This document shows, one piece after another, positions 15,184 through 23,863 of a DNA stretch of 64,000 nt. The number at the start of each line of letters is the position of its first letter. The stretch's first letter is position 1. The notes beneath the pieces were generated by a model. It ran no database searches, was not told the DNA's origin, and was given only the letters and a program-made list of their open reading frames with translations. Where the stretch lies: assembly GCA_910588045.1 (NCBI GenBank), contig CAJUPS010000009.1, forward strand, positions 1 through 64,000, written 5' to 3'. Both the position numbers and the translations under genes were made by a program. This DNA comes from an uncultured Oscillospiraceae bacterium. GTDB lineage: Bacteria; Bacillota; Clostridia; Oscillospirales; Oscillospiraceae.

Positions 15184-15710
15184 CTGGCCCGGGGGCTACG
15201 CGCCCCCGGACTCCGCGCCTACTTTTGCCGCGAGGCAAAAGTAGGCAAAAACTCGCTTAAACCTGCGGTTTAAGAATCCCTTGGGGCATCGCGCGGAGCG
15301 CGATACCTTATTACGGGGGCTGTTTTTGACGCTACGACCTGGTGGATTGTTTTTCCCCACGGTTCCATGGGCCGTCAGAAGGCGAAGCGCTGGCGAATAC
15401 GCCCTATTGGGGGTCTTGCGCTGCCTTTTTGTGCGGGGGGTCTTATACTATAGGACTGATTCTGTCGATAGTTGCGTGGAAACGTGCAACCAAATTGAAA
15501 AATTTTAGAAAAGTTTTGGCCCCCGGCGCGTATGCGCCGGGGGCCTTGGGTTGCTTGATTTTTCTCGGGTTGGGGGTTATGCCGCTTTTTCCTCCAGGAA
15601 AGCAAAGAACTCGGCCCGGCAGGGGCCGGATTTGGCCGTTTTTGGGAGTGTGGCCACACTCCCTATGATTGCTACGATAGCGTTCTCCTCCCCACGCTTT
15701 ACCTGACGCA
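15184..15710. repeat. hairpin-rich intergenic stretch without a gene
   Basis: No convincing gene lies between the DUF975 stop and the AraC gene. The stretch holds successive inverted repeats: GGGGGCTACGCGCCCCC near 15193, CCTACTTTTGCC..GGCAAAAGTAGG near 15219-15247, CTTAAACCTGCGGTTTAAG near 15254, TCGCGCGGAGCGCGA near 15289 and a 12-bp GC stem at about 15521-15546. GGACTCCGCGCCTACTTTT is the reverse complement of bases 5-23 of the window. The last hairpin is followed by TTGGGTTGCTTGATTTTT and may act as a terminator. Confidence 0.55.
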
Positions 15711-15788
15711 AGCTAAAAAATGAAGATATTTTACAAGTCAGCAGTAATCCTATCTGATATAATAAGCATCGTCAAGGAGGAAAGCAGC

Positions 15789-16625
15789 ATGAAAAAAGAA
15801 GTGCGAACAGTGGTCTACGATGACGAACTTCACATTGAGGCTTACCGTTTTGAGGGTATCGTACAGCCTTTTCCGAACCATTTTCATGAATACTATGTGA
15901 TTGGGTTCATGGAGGACGGGGAACGTGTCTTGTCCTGCAAAAATCAGGAGTACACCATCGCAAAGGGCGATGTTCTTCTATTCAACCCAGGGGACAATCA
16001 CGCCTGTGTCCAAAGCGATGGCGGTACGCTGGATTACCGTGGCTTCAATATCACCAAGGAGGTCATGTTGAATTTAGTGGAGGAAATCACCGGCAGACGG
16101 GAACTGCCCGGATTTTCTCGCAATGTAATCTCTGATGAAGAAGTCACCTGCTATCTGCGCCCGCTCCATGAGCTGGTGATGAAAGGCTCCAACGAATTTG
16201 GGAAAGAAGAAAATTTGCTGTTTCTGATTTCTTTGCTCATTCAGCAATACGGCCAGCCTTTTGAGAACTGCGTCCCGGAGTGCCGGGAGGAAATTGAGAA
16301 AGCCTGTGCCTTTATGGAACAGCATTATGCCGAGCGAATTTATCTGGATCAGATCTGCCGTTATGCCGGATTAAGCAAATCCACCCTGCTCCGGGCCTTT
16401 ACCTGCTCAAAGGGCGTCACACCGTACAGCTACCTGGAAAATATTCGTATCGGCAAGGCCAAAAAGCTACTGGAACAAGGCGTTTCCCCCGTTGAGGCGG
16501 CGCTGCAAACCGGCTTCTCCGATCAAAGTCACTTCTCCAATTATTTCAACCGATTTATTGGACTGGCTCCCGGTATTTATCGGGACATCTTCAGGGATAC
16601 GGAGGAAATGCCGCATGAAAGGTAA
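15789..16625 (+). CDS. AraC-family transcriptional regulator
   Basis: This 278-residue regulator has an N-terminal cupin sensor domain ([34 protein letters not shown]) and a C-terminal AraC/XylS double helix-turn-helix (about 180-275) with [19 protein letters not shown] and [20 protein letters not shown]. The ATG at 15789 has AAGGAGG 8 nt upstream. The stop overlaps the next gene by 11 nt, so regulator, DMT transporter and DUF2000 protein form one operon. It likely controls that operon in response to an effector that was not identified. Confidence 0.9.
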   Translation: MKKEVRTVVYDDELHIEAYRFEGIVQPFPNHFHEYYVIGFMEDGERVLSCKNQEYTIAKGDVLLFNPGDNHACVQSDGGTLDYRGFNITKEVMLNLVEEITGRRELPGFSRNVISDEEVTCYLRPLHELVMKGSNEFGKEENLLFLISLLIQQYGQPFENCVPECREEIEKACAFMEQHYAERIYLDQICRYAGLSKSTLLRAFTCSKGVTPYSYLENIRIGKAKKLLEQGVSPVEAALQTGFSDQSHFSNYFNRFIGLAPGIYRDIFRDTEEMPHER

Positions 16626-17513
16626 AAACACAGTGGGACATTTCTCCGCCCTGCTTACCATCATCATTTGGGGAACGATCTTTATCTCCACCAAAATTCT
16701 ACTGGTGGACTTCCAGCCGGTAGAGATACTGTTCTTCCGCTTTGTCATGGGATTGCTTGCCCCCGGCGCTTGAAGGAGACGAACCGCCAGCAGGAATTGA
16801 CCTTTGCCGCTGCGGGCCTGTGTGGGATATGCCTTTACTATCTGCTGGAAAATATCGCACTCACCTATACAATGGCCTCCAATGTCGGGGTGATTATCTC
16901 CGTAGCTCCGTTTTTCACGGCCATCCTGTCCCACCTGTTTCTGAAAGAGGAAAAGCCCCATGCCAGCTTTTTCATTGGCTTTGTAGTGGCTATGACCGGG
17001 ATCGCTTTAATCAGCTTCAACGGCTCCAAGCTGGAGCTAAACCCCACCGGGGACTTGCTGGCGCTGCTGGCCGCGCTGATTTGGGCCTGTTATTCTGTGC
17101 TGACAAAGAAAATCAGCGGTTACGGCTACCACACCATTCTCACCACCCGGCGGGTGTTTTGCTACGGTATCCTGTTTATGCTCCCGACACTGTTCCTGTT
17201 CGACTTCAAGCTGGAATTGACAAGGTTTGCAAATCCTGTGTATCTGTTCAACATTCTCTTTTTGGGATTGGGCGCATCGGCCCTGTGCTTTGTTACCTGG
17301 AATTTCGCGGTCAAGGCGCTGGGAGCGGTCAAAACGAGCGTTTACATCTACATGGTTCCCGTGATTACGGTGGTGACTTCCGTGGCGATCCTCTATGAGA
17401 AAATCACCGCCCTGGCCGCTGTCGGGACGGTTTTGACGCTGGTGGGTCTGCTCCTGTCGGAGAGCAAACTATTTTTGAGAAAAGAGGCAAAACAAAATGG
17501 ACTGGCAAAATGA
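16615..17513 (+). pseudogene. DMT-superfamily (EamA) transporter, frameshifted
   Basis: The first part reads [20 protein letters not shown] through helix 1 and FRFVMGLLA, then stops at 16771-16773. The rest of an EamA transporter, with KETNRQQELTFAAAGLCGICLYYLLEN and eight further helices to RKEAKQNGLAK, continues in another frame to 17513. The break falls at a run of five C (16760-16764); one extra C would restore the frame as [11 protein letters not shown]. Even when repaired, helix 2 looks a few residues short. Family members export metabolites or drugs. It is either a recent pseudogene or an indel error. Confidence 0.8.
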
Positions 17514-17919
17514 AAAGTGCGTCATGGTCATTGACGAGAGCCTACCCCTGGGCATCATCGCAAATACGGCGGCGATCATGGGGATCACCCTGGGAAAGAA
17601 AATGTCGGAGGTGGTAGGGGCTGACGTTACCGACCAAAGCGGCAACGAGCATCTTGGCATCATCGAATTTCCTGTGCCCATCCTGCGGGGAACGCGGTCA
17701 ATCATCAAGCAGATGCGGGAAAAGCTCTACCAGCCTGATTTTCAAGATTTGACAGTGGTGGACTTCTCCGATCTGGCCCAGGGCTGCAAGACCTATGACG
17801 AATTTATTGAGAAGATGGGCCACGTTCCAGAAAGCACCTTGCAATATTTCGGCGTTGCCATCTGCGGCCCAAAGAAAAAGGTCAATAAGCTGACCGGGAG
17901 TATGCCCTTATTACGATAA
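17497..17919 (+). CDS. DUF2000 family protein
   Basis: This 140-residue protein matches the DUF2000 pattern: CVMVIDESLPLGIIANTAAIMG at the N-terminus, then GADVTDQSGNEHLGIIEFPVPIL, and YFGVAICGPKKKVNKLTGSMPLLR at the end. The family has a fold related to peptidyl-tRNA hydrolase II; its biochemical role is not established. Its start overlaps the transporter stop by 17 nt, and GAGG lies 8-9 nt upstream. The co-occurrence with an AraC regulator and an EamA transporter suggests a shared small-molecule function. Confidence 0.85.
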   Translation: MDWQNEKCVMVIDESLPLGIIANTAAIMGITLGKKMSEVVGADVTDQSGNEHLGIIEFPVPILRGTRSIIKQMREKLYQPDFQDLTVVDFSDLAQGCKTYDEFIEKMGHVPESTLQYFGVAICGPKKKVNKLTGSMPLLR

Positions 17920-18264
17920 ATCAATCCCTGCTGATATTTCCGTGCATCCTCGGACTTAATTTCGCCGTTGATCTGTTTGACTTCCCGGTCGCACCGGCTT
18001 TGAAGTCTTGGCGATGCTTGTTCCTGTCTGAAAGGAAAGGCCAGAGGAAGATTCCTCTGGCCCAGCAGATCTATGAAAACGGTTTGATTCCGACCCCCGC
18101 CTGCTGATGGAATAGAAACATGCTTGATATATTTCTGGGCCAGCGGAGAACTCCACAACGCCAGAGAAGAATTGCGTGATTTCAAAAAGCATACTGCTCA
18201 AATTTGGTAGCGGCTGTGCCGGGAATGTGATACGATGAAAAAAATTGATTGGGAGGTTACGTCC
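17920..18264. other. intergenic stretch with a hairpin and no clear gene
   Basis: About 345 bases without a convincing gene. GGCCAGAGGAAGATTCCTCTGGCC at 18041-18064 is a strong hairpin that could end the DUF2000 operon, although no T run follows. On the minus strand 17920-18010 there is a short frame with CDREVKQINGEIKSEDARKY that resembles a fragment of a longer coding sequence, possibly a gene remnant; no family can be assigned. Confidence 0.4.
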
Positions 18265-19230
18265 ATGTACAGCTCCAACTATCTGACCCTTGCACGCGTC
18301 TGTGCGGAGCGCTCGGTCATCCGTCATGTCTCCAAGCACCGCAACCCCGATGGGTCCTTTGACATCGCAGGTAATCTGAAGATCTGGAACGACGCCATCG
18401 CCCGCTTTGACCGCATCCCTCTGTGGGAGGACGGCGCACCCGGCTATACACCCGAACGCGACCCCCTCCAGCCCCAGCCCTCCCTGATTTTTGTCCCTGC
18501 GCAGAATGCGGACGAACATCGGGGCACGGTGATTGTGGCCCACGGCGGCGGATTTGAATCCCGGACAGGCTGCGAGGGGATACACGTGGCGAAGTGGTTC
18601 TGCGACGCTGGGTTCAATACCGCCGTCCTGACCTACCGCCTCAAGCCTTACAGCCGGTATGACGCTATGGCGGATATGCAGCGTGCTATCCGGCTGCTCC
18701 GGGCAAGAAAAGAGGAGCTGGGAATCACAGATCGGATCGCCGTCATGGGCTTTTCCGCCGGCGGAATGCTCAGCGCCAACTGCGCCACCCACTTTGACGC
18801 CGGTGACACAAGCTCCGACGATCCCATTCAGCGGCAGTCCTGCCGTCCGGACGCCGCCGTATTGGGGTACGGCGCCTTTGCTTTCTGCGGCCTCCCCGGC
18901 GGTTTTTTCGTGGACCCCTTTGCCGGGACGACCCCCAATCCCTTCGTGGCCTCCAAGGAGGAGCTGGTCTATTTTGCTCCAGAGGTGAACGTTACGGTCC
19001 ACACCCCGCCCTTCTTTATCTGGCAGACCAACAGCGACGATCCCCGCCACTCCTTCACCCTGGGTCAGGCGCTGACGGCGGTGGGCATTCCCTTTGAGAT
19101 GCACCTGTTCCCCCAGGGCGTCCACGGCCTGGCGCTGGCGGACGGGAACAATGACCTGGACATGGACATCCCCCATGTCGCCCGCTGGGCGGAGTTGTGC
19201 GCAGAGTGGCTGCGGGAACAGGGGATATGA
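18265..19230 (+). CDS. alpha/beta-hydrolase esterase (BD-FAE-like)
   Basis: This 321-residue alpha/beta hydrolase has the oxyanion motif HGGGFES (about residue 93), nucleophile elbow GFSAGG (about 168-173), and a late HGLALADG containing the probable catalytic His. The pattern fits acetyl-xylan/feruloyl-type carbohydrate esterases. No signal peptide is seen, so the enzyme should act in the cytoplasm on imported substrate. The ATG at 18265 is used because GGGAGG lies 8 nt upstream. It converges with the ABC-importer operon, whose ATPase gene ends 37 nt away. Confidence 0.8.
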   Translation: MYSSNYLTLARVCAERSVIRHVSKHRNPDGSFDIAGNLKIWNDAIARFDRIPLWEDGAPGYTPERDPLQPQPSLIFVPAQNADEHRGTVIVAHGGGFESRTGCEGIHVAKWFCDAGFNTAVLTYRLKPYSRYDAMADMQRAIRLLRARKEELGITDRIAVMGFSAGGMLSANCATHFDAGDTSSDDPIQRQSCRPDAAVLGYGAFAFCGLPGGFFVDPFAGTTPNPFVASKEELVYFAPEVNVTVHTPPFFIWQTNSDDPRHSFTLGQALTAVGIPFEMHLFPQGVHGLALADGNNDLDMDIPHVARWAELCAEWLREQGI

Positions 19231-19266
19231 ACGAAGCGGTCCCGATCTTGAACTGGGGTTACTTCT

Positions 19267-20400
19267 TTATTTCGTTATCCGTTGTCCGTCCGCATCAAAA
19301 TAGTGCAGGTTTTCCTCCGGGATGCGCAAATAGACGGTCTGACCCGGGAACAGGTTCGTAGCCCGGTCCGCCTCCCATACCGCCGTGAGGTTCTGGCCCG
19401 CCGAGCACAGATGGAGCACAACCTCGGATCCCAAATGCTCCGTACAGACCACCTCTGCCGGGATGCCTTCCGCGGCGGGGAGGATATTCACGGGCCGGAT
19501 CCCCGCCGTGACAGGTCCCGGGACCGCCGGTGCGCGGAACTTCTGTCCCAACAGCAGGGCCCGTCCCCCCTCCATGGAGACTTCCTCGAAGAGGTTCATC
19601 GGCGGCGTGCCGACGGAGGAGGCCACATAGACGTTCACCGGCTCACGGTAGATTTCCAACGGAGTACCGGCCTGCTCCACCATGCCGTCCCTCATCACCA
19701 GGATCCGTTGTCCCAGGGAGAGGGCCTCGCTGTGGTCGTGGGTCACATAAATAAACGTGGTTCCCAGGGACTGGTGGATATGTTTGATGTGCCGGCGGAG
19801 TTCCGCCCGCAGCGGCGCGTCCAGATTGCTGAAGGGCTCGTCCATCAGAAAGACCCGGGGCCTTCGCACCAGCGCCCTGGCGATCGCCACCCGCTGTAGC
19901 TGCCCCCCGGAGAGCTCCGACGGAAGACGCGTCAGGTACTCCTCCATCTCCAGCAGCTCCGCCATGCCGTATACGGCGTCCTCCAGCTCTTCCCGGGGGA
20001 CATGGGCGGTCCGGAGGGGGAAGGCGATGTTGTCAAAGACCGTCAGATGGGGGTAGAGAGAGTAGTTCTGGAATACCATCGCCACATCCCGCTCCTCCGG
20101 CGGGAGGGCGTTTACCACCTGGCCATCGAAGCGGATCTCCCCCAGAGTCGGGGAATCCAGTCCGGCAATCAGACGCAGAAGGGTGGTTTTCCCGCACCCG
20201 GAGGGGCCCAGCAGTACGATAAATTCCCCCGCCCTGATCCGGGCGGAGACGTGCTGTAAAACGACCACGCCCTCGTTGGTGGTATAGGGCATCGCCTTCT
20301 GCCGCTCCAACAGCTCCCGCCGCTTCTTCCGGCCCAGAATACCGCCGGTTTCCGCGAAGGGAAATATCTTCAGGAGATCCACCAGCTCGATGTCAACCAT
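19267..20400 (-). CDS. MalK/MsmK-type sugar ABC transporter ATPase
   Basis: This 377-residue ATPase has Walker A GPSGCGKTT, the Q loop in VFQNYSLYPHLT, signature [15 protein letters not shown], Walker B VFLMDEPFSNLD and switch His in YVTHDHSEALS. A C-terminal TOBE/OB regulatory region follows (about 260-377). Such ATPases drive CUT1 carbohydrate importers. An insert of charged residues (GRKKRRELLERQKA) near the N-terminus before the first beta strand is unusual. The ATG at 20400 overlaps the YesL stop by 8 nt and is preceded by GGAGG. It probably powers the permeases encoded upstream at 23.9-25.8 kb. Confidence 0.9.
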   Translation of the reverse strand: MVDIELVDLLKIFPFAETGGILGRKKRRELLERQKAMPYTTNEGVVVLQHVSARIRAGEFIVLLGPSGCGKTTLLRLIAGLDSPTLGEIRFDGQVVNALPPEERDVAMVFQNYSLYPHLTVFDNIAFPLRTAHVPREELEDAVYGMAELLEMEEYLTRLPSELSGGQLQRVAIARALVRRPRVFLMDEPFSNLDAPLRAELRRHIKHIHQSLGTTFIYVTHDHSEALSLGQRILVMRDGMVEQAGTPLEIYREPVNVYVASSVGTPPMNLFEEVSMEGGRALLLGQKFRAPAVPGPVTAGIRPVNILPAAEGIPAEVVCTEHLGSEVVLHLCSAGQNLTAVWEADRATNLFPGQTVYLRIPEENLHYFDADGQRITK

Positions 20401-21106
20401 GCGTATCCTCCCTGTCCTCCGAGAGCATCCTCTCCAGCTCCAGCGCGGTGGGCGTATCGTCCTGCTGCTCCCGGCGGGACGGCGCTTCCTCACCGCCCTC
20501 CAGGCCCGCATCCTTGATATACTGCGTCATGGCCTTTTCCACACCGCCCCGGATCAGATCCGTATACAGCGCCGGGATCACCAGCAGCAGCAGGGGAAAA
20601 AAGTCCACTGCCCAGATGCCCAGGGCCAGCAATGCGGCGTACCACAGGGAACGGAACAGGTTTTTGCCAGCAAAATACATGGACAGCCGGAGCACCACGC
20701 TCATGCCGCCCTCGAACCGGGATAGGACCGGAGGAATAAATATCAGTGTAGTGACGCAGACGGCGCCTATGAGCACCCCCAACGCCATGTAGGCCGCGCC
20801 GAAGATCCCCGCACTCCAGATCTGTAGCCCGGTGTAGATCCCCAGACAGATCAGCGCCCCTACCACCTCCATTACGACCGTCAGCAGGACGCCTGGCCGC
20901 AGCGCACCCTTGAAGGCGCGGAAGAAATCCCGGCTCACGCCGGAACCGCTGCCCATGACTACAGATTTTATACAGTGGTACAACGCCGCCGAGGCGGGCA
21001 GAACGGTTACCACCGGGATACAGCACAGTACCCAATAGAAGCTGACGATCATCATATTGGCGATCCGGACCATAAATACGATCAAAGGGCTATTATACTT
21101 GAACAT
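20393..21106 (-). CDS. YesL-family (DUF624) membrane protein
   Basis: This 237-residue protein shows the DUF624 pattern: an N-terminal FKYNSPLIVFMVRIANMMIVSFYW, then PVVTVLPASAALYHCIKSV, and four to five membrane helices. The C-terminus is a charged tail. YesL proteins regularly accompany carbohydrate ABC importers of the Ytc/Lpl type and YesMN two-component systems in Firmicutes. The exact role is unknown; an accessory or sensory function in the importer is inferred. It overlaps the ATPase gene. Confidence 0.85.
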   Translation of the reverse strand: MFKYNSPLIVFMVRIANMMIVSFYWVLCCIPVVTVLPASAALYHCIKSVVMGSGSGVSRDFFRAFKGALRPGVLLTVVMEVVGALICLGIYTGLQIWSAGIFGAAYMALGVLIGAVCVTTLIFIPPVLSRFEGGMSVVLRLSMYFAGKNLFRSLWYAALLALGIWAVDFFPLLLLVIPALYTDLIRGGVEKAMTQYIKDAGLEGGEEAPSRREQQDDTPTALELERMLSEDREDTHG

Positions 21107-21131
21107 ACCGGCGAAAACCTCCCCAAACGGC

Positions 21132-21992
21132 TCACAGAGGCGTTTCTTCCAGATGCGTCACCCGACCCGCAGGAAGAACCGCCGACTCCGACGCTGTGCG
21201 GATGGTCACATCCAGTGCGCTGGGATTGTAAATGGCGAGGCCGTCTGTGGAATATTCCAGGCGGCGGTAAGCATTTACATAGTCGATAATCTCTCCATTG
21301 GCGGCGAACCACACCCGGTCCGCGCAGCCGGACATGAACCGCGCCAGCTCCTCCATAACCTCCCAGTTGTCATCCCCGTCAAATTCATAGGCGTGGCCCC
21401 AGACGTAGAACAGCATGGGGCCGAAGGAAACGCCGTCCGCGAACTCCCGGGCCAACTCCATCAGGCGCTCATCCCGGTGATGGCAGGTAGGGTCCCAGCG
21501 CAGAAAGTCCCGGGGGATGTCAAACCGATGGGTGCTGGTTACCGTTCTGGCCCCCTGGTAGCCCGCCAGGGCGAGCATCTCGGCCACCTGGTCGTTATAC
21601 AGGCCGAAAGGATAGGCGAACATCTTCAGCGGCTTACCGGAAATCTGCTCCAGCCGCCGCTTGTCCTCGACGATCTCATACATGGCCAGGGGCGTCCCCA
21701 CCGTATTCAGCGCCGAGTGATAGAGCCCGTGCCCCGCAATTTCATGGGTTCGGTATACCTCCGCCACCTCCCCCGGGGCGACCTTGGAGACGTCGATCTC
21801 CTTCCTGCCGGGAGCGCGTCCGGTCTCTGCATGTCCCAGCAGCCCGGAACCCAGGTTGAAGGTGCATTTCAATCCGTATTGACGCAGCAGCTCCGCCAGG
21901 CGGCGGTCCTGAACCACACCGTCATCATAGCTGAGGGTGAACGCCTTGCTTTTCCCTCCGGGAAACAGCATCGTGTCAAATCGTTTTCCCAT
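21132..21992 (-). CDS. polysaccharide deacetylase family protein
   Basis: This 286-residue protein has the NodB-type carbohydrate esterase 4 pattern. AFTLSYDDGVVQDRRL has the metal-binding Asp pair, EIAGHGLYHS gives the His motif, and FAYPFGLYND follows. A later WDPTCHHRDERL and YVWGHAYEF complete the fold. No signal peptide was seen, so it may act on imported oligosaccharides. The ATG at 21992 has GGAGG 6 nt upstream. It is followed within 25 nt by yesL. A 163-bp MITE-like element separates it from the serine hydrolase gene upstream. Catalysis is inferred from the motif. Confidence 0.8.
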   Translation of the reverse strand: MGKRFDTMLFPGGKSKAFTLSYDDGVVQDRRLAELLRQYGLKCTFNLGSGLLGHAETGRAPGRKEIDVSKVAPGEVAEVYRTHEIAGHGLYHSALNTVGTPLAMYEIVEDKRRLEQISGKPLKMFAYPFGLYNDQVAEMLALAGYQGARTVTSTHRFDIPRDFLRWDPTCHHRDERLMELAREFADGVSFGPMLFYVWGHAYEFDGDDNWEVMEELARFMSGCADRVWFAANGEIIDYVNAYRRLEYSTDGLAIYNPSALDVTIRTASESAVLPAGRVTHLEETPL

Positions 21993-22006
21993 CGTAAACC
22001 TCCATA

Positions 22007-22169
22007 AGAACCTGTATTCACGACCGTTGGACGCTGCCTGAGCGGTCCTTTCCCCGCCATACTGCGTCGCTTTCCCTTGCAATCCGCCAGGATTGCTGCA
22101 AGAAAGCTCCTTGTCTGGCGAAAAAAATCCTCGCCCATGCAGCATCCCCCGGTTATGAATACAGGTTCT
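22007..22169. mobile_element. MITE-like element with 14-bp terminal inverted repeats
   Basis: AGAACCTGTATTCA at 22007-22020 is matched by its exact reverse complement TGAATACAGGTTCT at 22156-22169. The 163-bp interior encodes nothing and contains an imperfect internal stem (around 22070-22116). Its left end falls within 15 nt of the deacetylase start codon, right behind the ribosome binding site. No clear target-site duplication was seen. The structure is that of a non-autonomous transposable element. Confidence 0.7.
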
Positions 22170-22236
22170 AAGTTTTTATAACATATGGCATGACCCGGAT
22201 CGGATCATGCCATATGTCATCATTTCCTGCTGTGGT

Positions 22237-23739
22237 TTACTCCACAACGGCCCGGATGGGCTCATTCTTCTCAAAGGAGCGGAAGGGGGAGTTGTTGGTT
22301 GCGTCAATGCGCACCTCATCCCCATCGAAGGTCAGGGTAAATACATCCTCCAGACAGGTCTCCAGCCAGCGGCAGTGCATCTGGAACACGTTTTCCTCCG
22401 GCCACCAGCCGTCGCAGAGGTAGAGCTGGTTCCAGTCGGAGAGCTTGCCCAGCAGATTGGTAAACCGGGTCCCGCCGGTGCTGACGCGGATGGTCTCCCT
22501 GCGTCCGGAACGGGTGGTCAAATGCCACATGCAGCCGTATACATCAAAGTCCAAGGAGAACTCCGTAATGCCGTCCGGCTGAGTCCCCACCATGAAGCTG
22601 CCGCCGAAGGGCGTGAAACAGCCGGAAGTCATGTGGATCGTTTTGCCGGAAATCCGCTCCATCACGGGGCTGAAGGGCTGACAGGGGGGATTGCCGATAT
22701 TCAGGCGAGCCAGCTTCGAGCGCAGCTTCGCTTGGGCGGCGGGGTCCTCCGGCAGCGCCTCCCGGGATGTTACCTTCTCCACAAAATCCCAGGTGATGTC
22801 CAAGGTGCTCTGGGCCCAGTGAGCCCCCGGGGCGGTCTCCGTGATAGCGATCATCATCTCCTGTTCCGGGAGGACGATGGTAAACTGGCCCATGGCGCCG
22901 TCCGCCCGGTAGGCTCCTCGGGGCTTGCACATCCAGATCTGGAAGCCGTAGCCCAGGAAATTGTCCGATGCCTCCGGATTGTTGACGGCCTCTGTAGCCG
23001 AGTCGTTCTGGTTGGTGGTAGCCAGCCGGACGTAGTCCTCCGCCAGGATCCGCTCTCCCTCCCAGACACCGCCGTCGGCGTACAGCTTCATGAGGCGCAG
23101 GTTATCCTCCGTGGTGGCAAACAGCCCGCCGCCGCCCACCTCCATGCCGTCGGCCATGCACATCCAGCGCAGATTCTCCGGGTCGATGCCGATCTTTTCA
23201 AACAGGCGTGGGGTCAAATAGTCGTGGAGTCCCAGGCCCGTCTTCTTGCGCACGATGGCCCCCAGCATGGTGGAGCCGGTGGAGTTGTACATGTAGGTGG
23301 TGCCGGGTTTGTGGTTGACCGGGGTGTGCATAAATTCCCTGATCCAATCCGGGGAGTTATGGGGCATAGTATCCATGCCGCAGCCCATGCACAGTACGTC
23401 CCGCACCGTGAGCAGCCGGAGGTTCTCGCTGGGGTGGGCGGGGGACTCCTCCGGGAAGATGTCGATGAGGCGCTCGTCCAACCGCAGCAACCCCTCCGTG
23501 TAGGCGATGCCCACGGCGGTGGCCGCGTAGGTCTTGGTGTGGCTTTGCAGCCCGTGGCGCAGGTTGGGACCGAAGGGGGCCCACCAGCCCTGGGCGCAGA
23601 GCTTGCCCCGGCGCATGATCATCAGGCCGTGCATCTCGGTCTGACTGGCCTCCAGGGCGTCGATATAGGCGAGGATGTCCTCGCTGCGGATGCCCACGGC
23701 CTCCGGGGTGGCCGTCTCAAAAGGTTTTCTCGTGTTCAT
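22237..23739 (-). CDS. beta-lactamase-family serine hydrolase
   Basis: This 500-residue protein belongs to the class C beta-lactamase/esterase family (PF00144). The N-terminal half has the active-site SxxK as SHTK (about 66-69), a YNS motif (about 150-152) and GGGGLFATTEDNLRLMKLY downstream. The C-terminal third (about 330-500) forms a separate beta-rich domain. No signal peptide is visible, which suggests an intracellular esterase or peptidase rather than a drug-resistance beta-lactamase. The gene lies in the importer operon between permease and deacetylase genes. The ribosome site is weak. Confidence 0.85.
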   Translation of the reverse strand: MNTRKPFETATPEAVGIRSEDILAYIDALEASQTEMHGLMIMRRGKLCAQGWWAPFGPNLRHGLQSHTKTYAATAVGIAYTEGLLRLDERLIDIFPEESPAHPSENLRLLTVRDVLCMGCGMDTMPHNSPDWIREFMHTPVNHKPGTTYMYNSTGSTMLGAIVRKKTGLGLHDYLTPRLFEKIGIDPENLRWMCMADGMEVGGGGLFATTEDNLRLMKLYADGGVWEGERILAEDYVRLATTNQNDSATEAVNNPEASDNFLGYGFQIWMCKPRGAYRADGAMGQFTIVLPEQEMMIAITETAPGAHWAQSTLDITWDFVEKVTSREALPEDPAAQAKLRSKLARLNIGNPPCQPFSPVMERISGKTIHMTSGCFTPFGGSFMVGTQPDGITEFSLDFDVYGCMWHLTTRSGRRETIRVSTGGTRFTNLLGKLSDWNQLYLCDGWWPEENVFQMHCRWLETCLEDVFTLTFDGDEVRIDATNNSPFRSFEKNEPIRAVVE

Positions 23740-23822
23740 GCGGTTATACCATCTCTCGATTCAATTATTTTTTCGTTACCGTGCGGAAATGTTGGTTGCC
23801 GCAGCGCAGAGGGGAGCGTGTT

Positions 23823-23863
23823 AAAGTTCTTTTTGATCCTGTTTCTTTCAAGAAAAAGGATCA
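23823..23863. repeat. hairpin repeat copy 2 (end of permease gene)
   Basis: Nearly the same 40 bases as at 3428-3467, in the opposite orientation, with GATCCT..AGGATC arms around TTTCTTTCAAGAAA. It overlaps the permease stop codon and may attenuate transcription into the serine hydrolase gene. Confidence 0.55.

Noticed and set aside
15342..15668. 108-codon plus-strand frame with a hydrophobic segment
   Set aside because: No ribosome site, it starts within inverted repeats and runs through a terminator-like stem; treated as repeat-derived.
17956..19176. 406-codon minus-strand frame
   Set aside because: Shadow of the alpha/beta hydrolase at 18265-19230, which has catalytic motifs and a ribosome site.
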